Below the pieces are notes generated by a model. That model had not been told where the DNA came from. It ran no database searches and worked only from the letters and a program-made list of their open reading frames with translations. The translations under genes were made by a program, and so were the position numbers. Shown piece after piece: positions 1 through 8,075 of a stretch of DNA of 64,000 nt (position 1 is the stretch's first letter; the number at the start of each line of letters is the position of its first letter). The stretch lies in assembly GCA_902705865.1 (NCBI GenBank), contig CACSIO010000012.1, positions 248,001-312,000 of the forward strand, given 5' to 3'. This stretch comes from BD1-7 clade bacterium (lineage in GTDB: Bacteria > Pseudomonadota > Gammaproteobacteria > Pseudomonadales > DT-91).

Positions 1-1
1 G

Positions 2-787
2 GTACAAACATTGGCACAATCGATTAGCGCGCAATTCAAACGCGTTCAGTTTACGCCTGATTTGATGCCTGCTGATATCACCGGGCATTCGATGTTTGAT
101 CGTAAAGACGAGCAGTTTAAGATCCGTAAAGGGCCGGCGTTTACGAATTTTTTGCTGGCCGACGAAATTAACCGTGCGCCTGCCAAAACTCAAGCAGCCT
201 TGCTGGAAGTGATGCAAGAGCGCGCGATTACGATTGAAGGGCGATCATTGCCAACGCCTAGCCCGTTTATGGTACTTGCGACGCAAAATCCGATTGAGCA
301 TGAGGGGACATACCCATTGCCTGAGGCACAGCTTGACCGTTTTATGATGAAGTTGTTTGTCGATTATCCAGATCATGAAGACGAGATTGCGCTGACACGT
401 TTGGCGTCAGGGCAGTCGACAGGCACCGCATCGGTGGACGCTGTGCTTACTTCGCAGGAGTTATTGGAATTGCAAGATGTGTGCGCCGCTTCTGTTGTCG
501 ATGACGCATTAATTGATTACGCCGTGCGCCTCAGCAAGGCCACTCGCGAGCATCCGCAATTGTTTTATGGTGCAGGCCCGCGTGCTTCAATCGCTCTGGT
601 GAGCTGTTCGCGAGCGCGTGCAATGATCGAAGGCCGCGACTTTGTCTTGCCGGACGATATTAAATCGGTTGCGTGCCCGGTATTGCGTCATCGGGTTCGT
701 CTTAACCCGGCAGCTGAAATTGGTGGACTAACGATCGATAGCTTGCTTGATCAGATCTTGAATACTGTGGAAGCTCCTAAGTTATGA
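2..787 (+). CDS. MoxR-family AAA+ ATPase, 5' end outside window
   Basis: MoxR ATPases act as chaperone-like AAA+ proteins that insert cofactors or mature partner proteins, usually with von Willebrand factor A-type partners. The reading frame is already open at base 2 (VQTLAQSIS...), so the N-terminus and Walker A loop lie upstream. Visible are the MoxR signature FTPDLMPADITG, a Walker B segment LLADEINRAPAKTQAALLE, the sensor region LATQNPIEHEGTYPLPEAQL with the Arg-finger-type DRF, and the C-terminal lid domain ending in EAPKL. About 260 residues are present of the usual 310-330. The stop codon overlaps the start of the DUF58 gene (ATGA at 784-787), which indicates translational coupling. 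The TTG at base 11 is an internal Leu codon, not a start. Confidence 0.93.
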   Translation, partial: VQTLAQSISAQFKRVQFTPDLMPADITGHSMFDRKDEQFKIRKGPAFTNFLLADEINRAPAKTQAALLEVMQERAITIEGRSLPTPSPFMVLATQNPIEHEGTYPLPEAQLDRFMMKLFVDYPDHEDEIALTRLASGQSTGTASVDAVLTSQELLELQDVCAASVVDDALIDYAVRLSKATREHPQLFYGAGPRASIALVSCSRARAMIEGRDFVLPDDIKSVACPVLRHRVRLNPAAEIGGLTIDSLLDQILNTVEAPKL

Positions 788-2172
788 CGTCAACGCTTCC
801 TGTTGATGAAGCTCCTGCTCCGCTGCGCCGGGCGCCCTCACATCGGGTGATTCAGCTATTGGCGTTGTGGGCTGTATTGGCAATGTGTGGCGGGCTCTGG
901 CGAATGTTCTCGCCAGCAGCAGGCACATTGGCGGTTCAGCTTGGGTTATTGATCAGTGTGTTTCTGTTGTTCGCTCTGTTATGGGATTTTCGTCGCGCGA
1001 ACCAGCGGTTGGTTCATGCACAACGACAATTGCCTGAATCTTTTGCGATCGGCAACCGTCAGCCGGTGACATTGACGCTAGGTAACGAGTTGGCTGAAGG
1101 ATCAACGAGAGAATTAACGTTAGAGATATTTGATCACACACCGGATTCAATGACGATTGAAGAATCCATGCCCATCCAATTTTCGATGGAAGCCGGTCGC
1201 AGTTATCAACTGCTGTATCACGGGCAGTTTCATCAACGTGGCTTAGCCGAATTTGGTGATTTGGATGTACGCTATCTATCACCGTGGAAGCTTTGGGACG
1301 TGCAGCAGTCCATTGCCCTGCCGCAAGCTGTGAAAGTGTACCCGGACTTTATGTCGATCGCATGGTTGGATGCTTTGCACGATGATGAGCAACATATGTT
1401 ACTCGGATTGAATCGTCTGCAGCGCCGCGGCGAGGGGATGTCGTTTCGGCAACTGCGTGAATACCGTGATGGCGACAATATCCGTCATATCGACTGGAAG
1501 GCATCGTCACGACAGCAAAAGATGATCACCCGTGAATTTGAAGACGAGCGGGATCAGCAAATCGTGTACTTGCTTGATTGTGGGCGCCGAATGCGCAGTC
1601 AGGATGATGCGCTAAGCCATTTTGATCATGCGCTCAATGCCATGCTCATCTCTGCATCTGTGGCGCTCAAGCATGGTGATGCTGTTGGCATGATGGGGTT
1701 TGCAACCGATGAGCAGCGCTATTTCAGGCCCGCAAAAGGCCATAGCCAGTTAAATGCACTACTCAACTACGCCTACGATATCCAGTGCACCCAAAACACG
1801 GCGGATTATCTTGCGGTTACGACTGAACTGGCCCTACGCCAGAAAAAACGGGCGTTGGTCATTTTGATTACCAACTTGCACGACGAAAGCGCCGACGAAC
1901 TGCTTGCCGCGGTGGCTTATCTCAAGCGCAATCATCAAGTGATGGTTGCCTGTATGCGAGAGGCCGTGGTGAGTCGTCATCTGGCGAACCCGGTTGAGCA
2001 GTCTACAGATGCTTTTTTATACCTGGGCTCTTTATCGTATATGCAGCGGCGACAGGCGTTAATCGATAAGCTTCAGAATCAAGGCGTGTTTATTGTCGAC
2101 GCCGAGCCAGATCAGCTGCATCTTGGTTTAGTACAACACTATTTGGCTTTGAAAAGACAAGGTGTGATTTAA
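784..2172 (+). CDS. DUF58 domain membrane protein
   Basis: This is the usual partner of MoxR ATPases; its exact biochemical role is not established. Two hydrophobic segments lie near the N-terminus (about residues 22-65). The DUF58 signature follows, including RRGEGMSFRQLREYRDGDN and IRHIDWKASSRQQKM around residues 214-248. After it comes a vWA-like half with LLDCGRRM in place of a full MIDAS motif. The length of 462 aa is normal for the family. The ATG overlaps the stop of the upstream MoxR gene by four bases. No BatA/BatB vWA or transglutaminase gene follows, so in this window the operon ends here. Confidence 0.9.
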   Translation: MTSTLPVDEAPAPLRRAPSHRVIQLLALWAVLAMCGGLWRMFSPAAGTLAVQLGLLISVFLLFALLWDFRRANQRLVHAQRQLPESFAIGNRQPVTLTLGNELAEGSTRELTLEIFDHTPDSMTIEESMPIQFSMEAGRSYQLLYHGQFHQRGLAEFGDLDVRYLSPWKLWDVQQSIALPQAVKVYPDFMSIAWLDALHDDEQHMLLGLNRLQRRGEGMSFRQLREYRDGDNIRHIDWKASSRQQKMITREFEDERDQQIVYLLDCGRRMRSQDDALSHFDHALNAMLISASVALKHGDAVGMMGFATDEQRYFRPAKGHSQLNALLNYAYDIQCTQNTADYLAVTTELALRQKKRALVILITNLHDESADELLAAVAYLKRNHQVMVACMREAVVSRHLANPVEQSTDAFLYLGSLSYMQRRQALIDKLQNQGVFIVDAEPDQLHLGLVQHYLALKRQGVI

Positions 2173-2608
2173 CCCGCTAGCAAAACGTGCCTTGCTGAGC
2201 CCCTGACACCTTCATGCTTAATCACAGCGCTTTATGCGGATTCGTTTATTGTGTGTGCCTAGGTTAAACCCTCGGAATTATCCGGGAATTAAAGCCTTGG
2301 GGCATTGTGATCGGGTTTGAAAAGCAAACGTAAAGAGCATGTTGAGTATGTGCCGGCAAACTTGTCGCCGCTCTTTGGGAATATACTCACGCGCACACGT
2401 TCATTGCGTATGCGGCACTTTGTTACTGCATTCCTGCCGAATTTCCATAGCCGCGATATCCATTCTGAAGACAACAAATCCGGCGCATTCAAACAAAAAC
2501 TGATATAATCCCGCGCCTTTGAGCGTATAAGCCCGAGTAAACCCGGTCGGATAGTTACCGATATTGCGTCGGATCACCGAATAATCACTTGTAGTAGGGA
2601 GTTCTTAA
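2173..2608. other. Intergenic region before the acyl-CoA dehydrogenase operon
   Basis: This 436-base gap separates the DUF58 gene from the acyl-CoA dehydrogenase operon. Apart from the extended -10 promoter listed separately and the ribosome-binding site just before 2609, I see no gene and no clear terminator. Open frames on either strand lack a ribosome-binding site and any recognisable motif. Confidence 0.6.
2501..2509 (+). promoter_or_regulatory. Extended -10 promoter of the acyl-CoA dehydrogenase operon
   Basis: TGATATAAT is a perfect extended -10 element (TGN followed by TATAAT). No good -35 hexamer lies 17 bases upstream, as is common for extended -10 promoters. Transcription from here would give a leader of roughly 90 bases before the ATG at 2609, which is preceded by GGGAG. 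Confidence 0.55.
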
Positions 2609-3754
2609 ATGGAATTCGCTTTCACCGAAGAGCAACAAATGATCCGCGATACCGCGGAGAGTTTTCTGACTGATGTATCCGCATCAGAGGCCATTCGTGC
2701 TGCCATGGCCACTGAGCAAGGCTATGACAGCGAGCTGTGGTCACGAATTTGTACCGAGCTGTATTTTCAGGCAGTGACCATTCCGGAAGACTTTGGCGGA
2801 ATGGGCCTGGGTTACGTCGAATTGGTCGCCGTGATGGAACAAATGGGGCGCTTCTTGTTATGTGCACCGTATTTCTCAACCGTTTGTATGGCGAGTACAG
2901 CGTTGTTGGTTGCTGCTAATGAAGAGCAGCAAGCGGAATACTTCGGCAAGATTCTAGAAGGCGAAACCGCAACATTGGCGTTCACTGCCAATGGTAAGTG
3001 GGACGCAAGCGGCGTTGAAGCAACCTTCAAGAAAGACGGCGATAGCATCGTATTAAACGGCAGCTACCGTTACGTGATCGACGGCCACACTGCACAAAAC
3101 CTTGTGCTGGCTGCCCGCGAAGAAGGTACATCGGGTGACGACGGTATTGCATTGTTTGTATTGCCGGCTGACACCGCAGGCGTTACCCGCACGTGGTTGC
3201 CAACGATGGATCAAACCCGCAAACAAGCACAAATTGAGCTTGTAAATGTGGCGCTGACATCTGCCAATTTAATGGCAGAGAATGCAGCTGACGACCTGGC
3301 TAAGATTCTTGATCTGGCGACCATTTGCCTTGCCGCAGAGCAGGTTGGTGGTGCTGCGCAGATACTGGATATGACGGTTGCTTACACCAAAGAGCGTGTG
3401 CAATTTAATCGCCCGGTGGCAAGCTTTCAGAGTGTTAAACACAAAGCAGCAGATATGATGACTAAAGCCGAAGCCGCGCGCTCCGGTGTCTACTACGCAG
3501 CGTGTATTGCACAAGATGCATTAGTTAACGGCCCGCTAGCCGGTGAGCTGCGTGAGGCGGCCAGCATCATTAAATCGGATGTGTCCGATGCGTACTTCCA
3601 GAATGCTGGTGATGCCATCCAGTTGCATGGCGGCGTTGGCTTTACGTGGGAATACGACGTACATATGTATTTCAAACGTGCCAAAGCTACTGAACATTTC
3701 CTCGGCAATGCCAGCTACCACCGTGAGCGTCTGGCTGAGCTGTTGTTGGATTAA
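2609..3754 (+). CDS. Acyl-CoA dehydrogenase, probable subunit of a heteromeric enzyme
   Basis: Predicted flavoprotein that introduces an alpha,beta double bond into an acyl-CoA. The three ACAD segments are present: the N-terminal helical domain (FTEEQQMIRDTAESFL), the middle beta domain, and a C-terminal domain with FNRPVASFQSVKHKAADM and QLHGGVGFTWEYDVHMYFKR. The canonical EGT motif that carries the catalytic glutamate in many ACADs is absent; the C-terminus reads TEHFLGNASYHRERLAELLL. This resembles the non-catalytic partner subunit of the alpha2-beta2 ACADs of steroid degradation (FadE/ChsE type). It is followed 17 bases later by a second ACAD, as those pairs are. The exact substrate is inferred from the operon, not seen. 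Confidence 0.85.
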   Translation: MEFAFTEEQQMIRDTAESFLTDVSASEAIRAAMATEQGYDSELWSRICTELYFQAVTIPEDFGGMGLGYVELVAVMEQMGRFLLCAPYFSTVCMASTALLVAANEEQQAEYFGKILEGETATLAFTANGKWDASGVEATFKKDGDSIVLNGSYRYVIDGHTAQNLVLAAREEGTSGDDGIALFVLPADTAGVTRTWLPTMDQTRKQAQIELVNVALTSANLMAENAADDLAKILDLATICLAAEQVGGAAQILDMTVAYTKERVQFNRPVASFQSVKHKAADMMTKAEAARSGVYYAACIAQDALVNGPLAGELREAASIIKSDVSDAYFQNAGDAIQLHGGVGFTWEYDVHMYFKRAKATEHFLGNASYHRERLAELLLD

Positions 3755-3771
3755 TCGCGGAGGATAAAAAC

Positions 3772-4977
3772 ATGAAATTGACATTTAGTGCTGCAGACGA
3801 ACAATTCCGCGAAGAAGTTGCTACCTGGCTGAAAGCCAATCTGGTGGGCGAATTTGAACAACTGAAATTCCGCGGTGGCCCCGGTGACGAACATATGTTC
3901 CCGGAAGAGCGTAAAAAGTGGGAACAAAAACTGGCCGAAGGCGGCTGGACGTGTGTTGGTTGGCCAAAAGAGAACGGCGGCCGTGGTTGCTCCATTGAGC
4001 AACAGGTAATCTTCAATGAAGAATACGCCCGCTCTGGTGCGCCAGGTCATGTTGGCCATATTGGTGAAGGTTTGGCAGGGCCAACCATCATTGCGTTTGG
4101 TACCGACGAACAAAAGAAAAAATACCTGCCTGGCATCGTTGCAGGTAAAGAGCTTTGGTGTCAGGGCTATTCTGAGCCGGGTGCCGGTTCTGATTTGGCT
4201 AACGTAAAAACCAAAGCGCGTTTTGATGAAGCCAAGGGCAAGTGGATTATTAACGGCCAGAAGGTATGGACCTCATTGGCCCATGAATCCGATTACGTAT
4301 TTGTTATTGCACGTACCGATCCAGATTCTGTGGCACATCGCGGTTTGGGCTTCTTCTTGATGAAGATGGATCAACCCGGTATTGAAGTGCGCGGTATTGA
4401 GCAGCTGACCGGAACCTCTGAATTTAACGAAGTCTTTTTTGACGACGCAGAGTGCGATGCAGGCGATATTGTTGGTAAGCCCGGTGATGGCTGGAAAGTC
4501 GCGATGGGCTTGCTCGGATTTGAGCGTGGTGTATCAACACTGGGCCAGCAGATGCAGTTCCAAAATGAACTGAATCAAGTTATCGAGATTGCCAAAGAAA
4601 ATGGCGCTGCGAAAGATCCAACCATTCGACAGCGTATTGCCAAAGCTCACGCGGGTTTGAAGATCATGCGTTACAACAGCATGCGCACCTTATCCGGTGA
4701 TGCGGGTGATGGTTCTTTGCAGAAAGAAGCGCTGATGTACAAGTTGTATTGGGCGACTTGGCACCGTGATTTGGGCGAATTGGCGATGGATGTGATGGGC
4801 CCTGAATGTGAAATGCTAGACGCCGGCCCATATGAGTTGTCGCGCTTGCAATCCATGTATCTGTTTGTACGTTCTGATACCATCTACGGCGGTACTAACC
4901 AGATTCAGCGCAACATTATCGCTGAGCGTGGTTTAGGTATGCCAAAAGAGCCAAAAGTCGTTATTAAAGCCGATTAA
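3772..4977 (+). CDS. Acyl-CoA dehydrogenase, FadE30-like
   Basis: FAD-dependent acyl-CoA dehydrogenase of 401 aa. Visible are the flavin/substrate motif WCQGYSEPGAGSDLA (129-143), WIINGQKVWTSLA (158-170), TGTSEFNEVFFDD (213-225) and IYGGTNQIQRNIIAERGLG (371-389). The usual EGT glutamate is GGT here; Glu251 in GFERGVSTLGQQ sits where isovaleryl-CoA-type ACADs keep their base and is the likely catalytic residue. As I recall the mycobacterial FadE30 sequence (steroid C/D-ring catabolism), these blocks match it closely, and there too it neighbours ipdF. A strong ribosome-binding site (GCGGAGG) precedes the ATG. A role in HIP-CoA breakdown is inference from similarity and synteny. Confidence 0.87.
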   Translation: MKLTFSAADEQFREEVATWLKANLVGEFEQLKFRGGPGDEHMFPEERKKWEQKLAEGGWTCVGWPKENGGRGCSIEQQVIFNEEYARSGAPGHVGHIGEGLAGPTIIAFGTDEQKKKYLPGIVAGKELWCQGYSEPGAGSDLANVKTKARFDEAKGKWIINGQKVWTSLAHESDYVFVIARTDPDSVAHRGLGFFLMKMDQPGIEVRGIEQLTGTSEFNEVFFDDAECDAGDIVGKPGDGWKVAMGLLGFERGVSTLGQQMQFQNELNQVIEIAKENGAAKDPTIRQRIAKAHAGLKIMRYNSMRTLSGDAGDGSLQKEALMYKLYWATWHRDLGELAMDVMGPECEMLDAGPYELSRLQSMYLFVRSDTIYGGTNQIQRNIIAERGLGMPKEPKVVIKAD

Positions 4978-5047
4978 ACCGCTGTTTATTGCATTCAACG
5001 CCTTTGTGCCTCTGGCATAAGGGCGTTCACCTATAGGAATTCTTGAG

Positions 5048-5842
5048 ATGTATGATGTAAAAAACCCACAATACGTTGAAGGCAAAAACCTGATCGCTGG
5101 TAAATCAGTGTTGATCACTGCTGCTGCGGGCGCAGGAATCGGTGGTTCTGCGGCAAAACGTGCGATTGAAGAAGGCGCACGTGCATTGGTTATTTCTGAC
5201 GTGCACGAAGGCCGTTTGGAAAAGTCCGTTGCAGAATTGAAAGAGCTGACTGGCAAAGACAACGTTTGGGGCAAACTGTGTAACGTTTGCGACGAAGACG
5301 AAGTACAAGCGCTGATCGCGTTTTCTGAAGAGAAACTTGGTGGTGTTGATATCCTGATCAACAATGCTGGCCTGGGTACGTCCAAAGAGCTGATCGATAT
5401 GGAAGACAGCGAATGGGACAAAGTTATTCAAGTCACCCTGTACGGAACCATGCGTATGACGCGTCACATGATGCGTGTAATGAAAGAACGTGGTGAAGGC
5501 GGTGTTATCGTTAACAACGCATCCGTTCTAGGCTGGCGTGCACAGAAAGAACAAGCGCACTACGCAGCAGCTAAAGCTGGCGTTATGGCGCTGACACGTT
5601 GTGCAGCACTCGAAGCCGCTGAATTTAACGTACGTATCAACGCAGTAGCGCCATCGATCGCGATGCACCCTATGTTACGTAAGTCTGCCCCAGCTGATCT
5701 GTTAGCCGAGCTGGAAGCAAAAGAAGCCTTTGGCCGTGCTGCTGAAGTATGGGAAGTTGCGAATGTGATGATGTTCTTGGCATCAGACTACTCGTCTTAC
5801 CTAACCGGCGAAATTATCTCAACATCAAGCCAGCGCGCTTAA
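5048..5842 (+). CDS. Short-chain dehydrogenase/reductase, IpdF-like
   Basis: NAD(P)-dependent SDR of 264 aa. The cofactor loop is AAAGAGIGG (25-33), unusual in lacking the leading TG. NNAG is at 105-108, and the catalytic set is Ser159 (NNASVLGWRAQ), Tyr172 and Lys176 (YAAAK). The blocks NNASVLGWRAQ, HYAAAKAGVMALTRC and SDYSSYLTGEIIS agree with my recollection of actinobacterial IpdF, which oxidises the 5-hydroxyl of the steroid C/D-ring CoA intermediate. The gene follows the FadE30-like gene by about 70 bases in the same direction. The general SDR call is firm; the IpdF assignment rests on remembered similarity and the neighbouring gene. Confidence 0.88.
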   Translation: MYDVKNPQYVEGKNLIAGKSVLITAAAGAGIGGSAAKRAIEEGARALVISDVHEGRLEKSVAELKELTGKDNVWGKLCNVCDEDEVQALIAFSEEKLGGVDILINNAGLGTSKELIDMEDSEWDKVIQVTLYGTMRMTRHMMRVMKERGEGGVIVNNASVLGWRAQKEQAHYAAAKAGVMALTRCAALEAAEFNVRINAVAPSIAMHPMLRKSAPADLLAELEAKEAFGRAAEVWEVANVMMFLASDYSSYLTGEIISTSSQRA

Positions 5843-5878
5843 TCGTCTGAAACGCATTTATTCATTGAGGAGAAAATC

Positions 5879-7081
5879 ATGAGAGAAGCAGTAATCGTAG
5901 CAACCGCTCGAACCGGTTTGGCTAAATCTTTCCGTGGCTCATTCAACGACACTGAATCCCCAGCAATGGGCGGACACGTTGTTCGCGCTGTTGTTGAAAA
6001 AGCAGGCATCGACCCTGCAACTGTTGAAGACTGTTTGTTTGGTGCAGCAGCACAACAGGGCACACAAGCTTACAACCTAGGTCGTTTATGCGCGATCGCA
6101 GGTGGCTTGCCAGATACTACACCGGGTATGGCAATGGAGCGTCAGTGTTCTTCAGGCCTGATGACTATCGCAACTGCTGCAAAAAGCATCATGTGTAATG
6201 AGTATGACGTTGCTGTTGCTGGTGGCGTAGAGTCAATTTCTCTGACTCAAAACAAGCACAAGAACACCTACCGCAATGTTTCAAAAACCGTACTGGAAGT
6301 GGATCCTACTGCTTACATTCCGATGATTGAAACTGCAGAAATCGTTGCAGAGCGTTACAACATCACTCGTGAAGAGCAAGATGCTTACTCTCTGATCAGC
6401 CAACAGCGTACAGCTGCTGCTCAGAAAAATGGTGCTTTTGAATCTGAAATCGTACCGATGAAAGCGGTTAAGTCAGTTTTCAATAAAGAAACCAAAGAAG
6501 TCACTTACGAAGAAGTGATTGTTGATCGTGACGAGTGTAATCGTCCGGGTACTACCGCTGAAAGTTTGGCATCACTTGAGCCAGTATGGAAAGACGGTAA
6601 ATGGGTACAAGAAGGCAAATACATCACTGCTGGTAACGCATCTCAGTTGTCTGACGGCGCTGCAGCATGTTTGGTTATGGAAGCTGGTAAAGCGAAAGAG
6701 CTGGGTCTTGAGCCTCTGGGTATTTACCGTGGTTTGGCTGTTGCTGGTTGTAAAGCTGACGAAATGGGCATTGGCCCTGTTTTCGCCATTCCTAAGTTGC
6801 TTGAAAAGCACGGTTTGACTGTTGATGACATCGGTTTGTGGGAAATCAACGAAGCTTTCGCTAGCCAAGTGGTTTATTGCCAAAAAGAACTGGGTATTGA
6901 TATTGAGAAGCTGAACGTTAATGGCGGCGCTATCTCAATTGGTCACCCGTTCGGCATGTCTGGTGCACGTATGGTGGGTTCTGCGTTGCTTGAAGGTAAG
7001 CGTCGTGGCGTTAAATACGTCGTTATCAGCATGTGTATCGGTGGTGGTATGGGTGCTGCAGGCTTGTTCGAAATCGCTTGA
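5879..7081 (+). CDS. Thiolase (acetyl-CoA C-acyltransferase)
   Basis: Thiolytic enzyme that cleaves a 3-oxoacyl-CoA with CoA, closing a round of beta-oxidation. At 400 aa it has family length. The nucleophilic Cys90 lies in [14 protein letters not shown] lies in [11 protein letters not shown], His356 in [10 protein letters not shown], and the second catalytic cysteine, Cys386, in [12 protein letters not shown] strong ribosome-binding site (GAGGAG) precedes the ATG. It is the last gene of the operon and is followed by an intrinsic terminator. It looks like a broad FadA-type thiolase rather than a close FadA6 homologue, so its substrate is inferred from its neighbours. Confidence 0.93.
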   Translation: MREAVIVATARTGLAKSFRGSFNDTESPAMGGHVVRAVVEKAGIDPATVEDCLFGAAAQQGTQAYNLGRLCAIAGGLPDTTPGMAMERQCSSGLMTIATAAKSIMCNEYDVAVAGGVESISLTQNKHKNTYRNVSKTVLEVDPTAYIPMIETAEIVAERYNITREEQDAYSLISQQRTAAAQKNGAFESEIVPMKAVKSVFNKETKEVTYEEVIVDRDECNRPGTTAESLASLEPVWKDGKWVQEGKYITAGNASQLSDGAAACLVMEAGKAKELGLEPLGIYRGLAVAGCKADEMGIGPVFAIPKLLEKHGLTVDDIGLWEINEAFASQVVYCQKELGIDIEKLNVNGGAISIGHPFGMSGARMVGSALLEGKRRGVKYVVISMCIGGGMGAAGLFEIA

Positions 7082-7161
7082 GATCATCGATCGTGATCTG
7101 TGCCGGCTTCTAACGAAACCGGCTCGGCGAAACGAAGATTGAAGTGAGAACAAAGAGTAAT

Positions 7162-7191
7162 AAAAAAACCGGCAGTTTTGCCGGTTTTTTT
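7162..7191. terminator. Bidirectional intrinsic terminator
   Basis: The arms CCGGCA and TGCCGG (7169-7174 and 7179-7184) enclose a GTTT loop, flanked by seven A on the left and seven T on the right. It can therefore stop transcription from both sides, and it lies between the convergent thiolase and PEBP genes. Confidence 0.93.
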
Positions 7192-7216
7192 ATGCGTGCT
7201 CATACTAAAGTTATTT

Positions 7217-7777
7217 TTAACGTTCGAAATAAACCTCAATTGTTTTCTTGGCAATAGCTTCGTTTCGTAATAAAAATGCGGCTGTGGCGGGTGCGATGTC
7301 GGCACTGATTCCGGGCACTGCATCTTTCATCGCATAAACGGTTAACTGATACCGATGTTTACCTGAGCCTTTGGGTGGGCAGGGGCCTGAATATTGATAG
7401 AGCCCGTAGTCATTTTTTACCACCTGAGCTTCGTGAGGTAATTGCGGCGACGATTTGTCACCCGCGCCTTTCTTAAGCGCGTTGTAAGATGCCGGAATGT
7501 CGATCACAATCCAATGCCACCACCCATTGCCGACAGCATCGGGGTCAAACAAGGTCACTGCAACGCTCTTCGTGCCTTTGGGCAGATCACGCCAGCTAAT
7601 TTGTGGTGACACATTTTTGCCGTTGCAGCCTTCGATATTGAAGACTTGTTCGTTGGGTACACGTTGGCCGTCTTTGAAATCGGTACTTGTCAGCGTGAAT
7701 GCCGATGCCGTTGATGTCATGAGCACGCCCGCAATGAATGCGAGCGTGGTCGGTAGCAATCTGATTTTGGGTATCAT
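7217..7777 (-). CDS. Exported YbhB/YbcL-family PEBP-like protein
   Basis: Phosphatidylethanolamine-binding-protein fold; bacterial members have no settled function. The protein has 186 aa with a clear signal peptide (hydrophobic stretch, then TSTASA|F around residues 21-27), so it should be periplasmic. PEBP motifs are visible: ISWRDLPKGTKSVAVTLFDP, then GNGWWHWIVIDIP, and GPCPPKGSGKHRYQLTVYAM near the C-terminus, which together line the anion-binding pocket. It is a single gene, converging on the thiolase operon and sharing its terminator. Confidence 0.92.
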   Translation of the reverse strand: MIPKIRLLPTTLAFIAGVLMTSTASAFTLTSTDFKDGQRVPNEQVFNIEGCNGKNVSPQISWRDLPKGTKSVAVTLFDPDAVGNGWWHWIVIDIPASYNALKKGAGDKSSPQLPHEAQVVKNDYGLYQYSGPCPPKGSGKHRYQLTVYAMKDAVPGISADIAPATAAFLLRNEAIAKKTIEVYFER

Positions 7778-8075
7778 TGTTAAATGCTCCCTGCGTGGTT
7801 AATTATCGTGATTTTGGCAGGTGATCTACCTGAAAGTGCCATTGATCGATGAGAATTTAGTAACGTATAGAATAAAGATGTATAACTCTCAAAAAAGCGC
7901 ACAGATGTAGCGTGATAAAAATGCTATCAAAATACGACAACAAGTGTGGCTACAACCACCTATGTTTAGTCGTATCAAGCAAACGCTTGAGACGTGTTTA
8001 CAAAAAGATAATCGCTTGGACAACGGAATATCAACGCGGTTGCCCTTATTGAATATCAGCCTTGCAGGGGACCCT

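Noticed and set aside
2317..2508. Frame upstream of the acyl-CoA dehydrogenase operon
   Set aside because: No ribosome site or motif; overlapped by an equally long frame on the other strand and by the operon promoter.
7944..8075. N-terminal extension of the M8 metalloprotease
   Set aside because: The extension precedes a complete lipoprotein signal with its own ribosome site at 8076.
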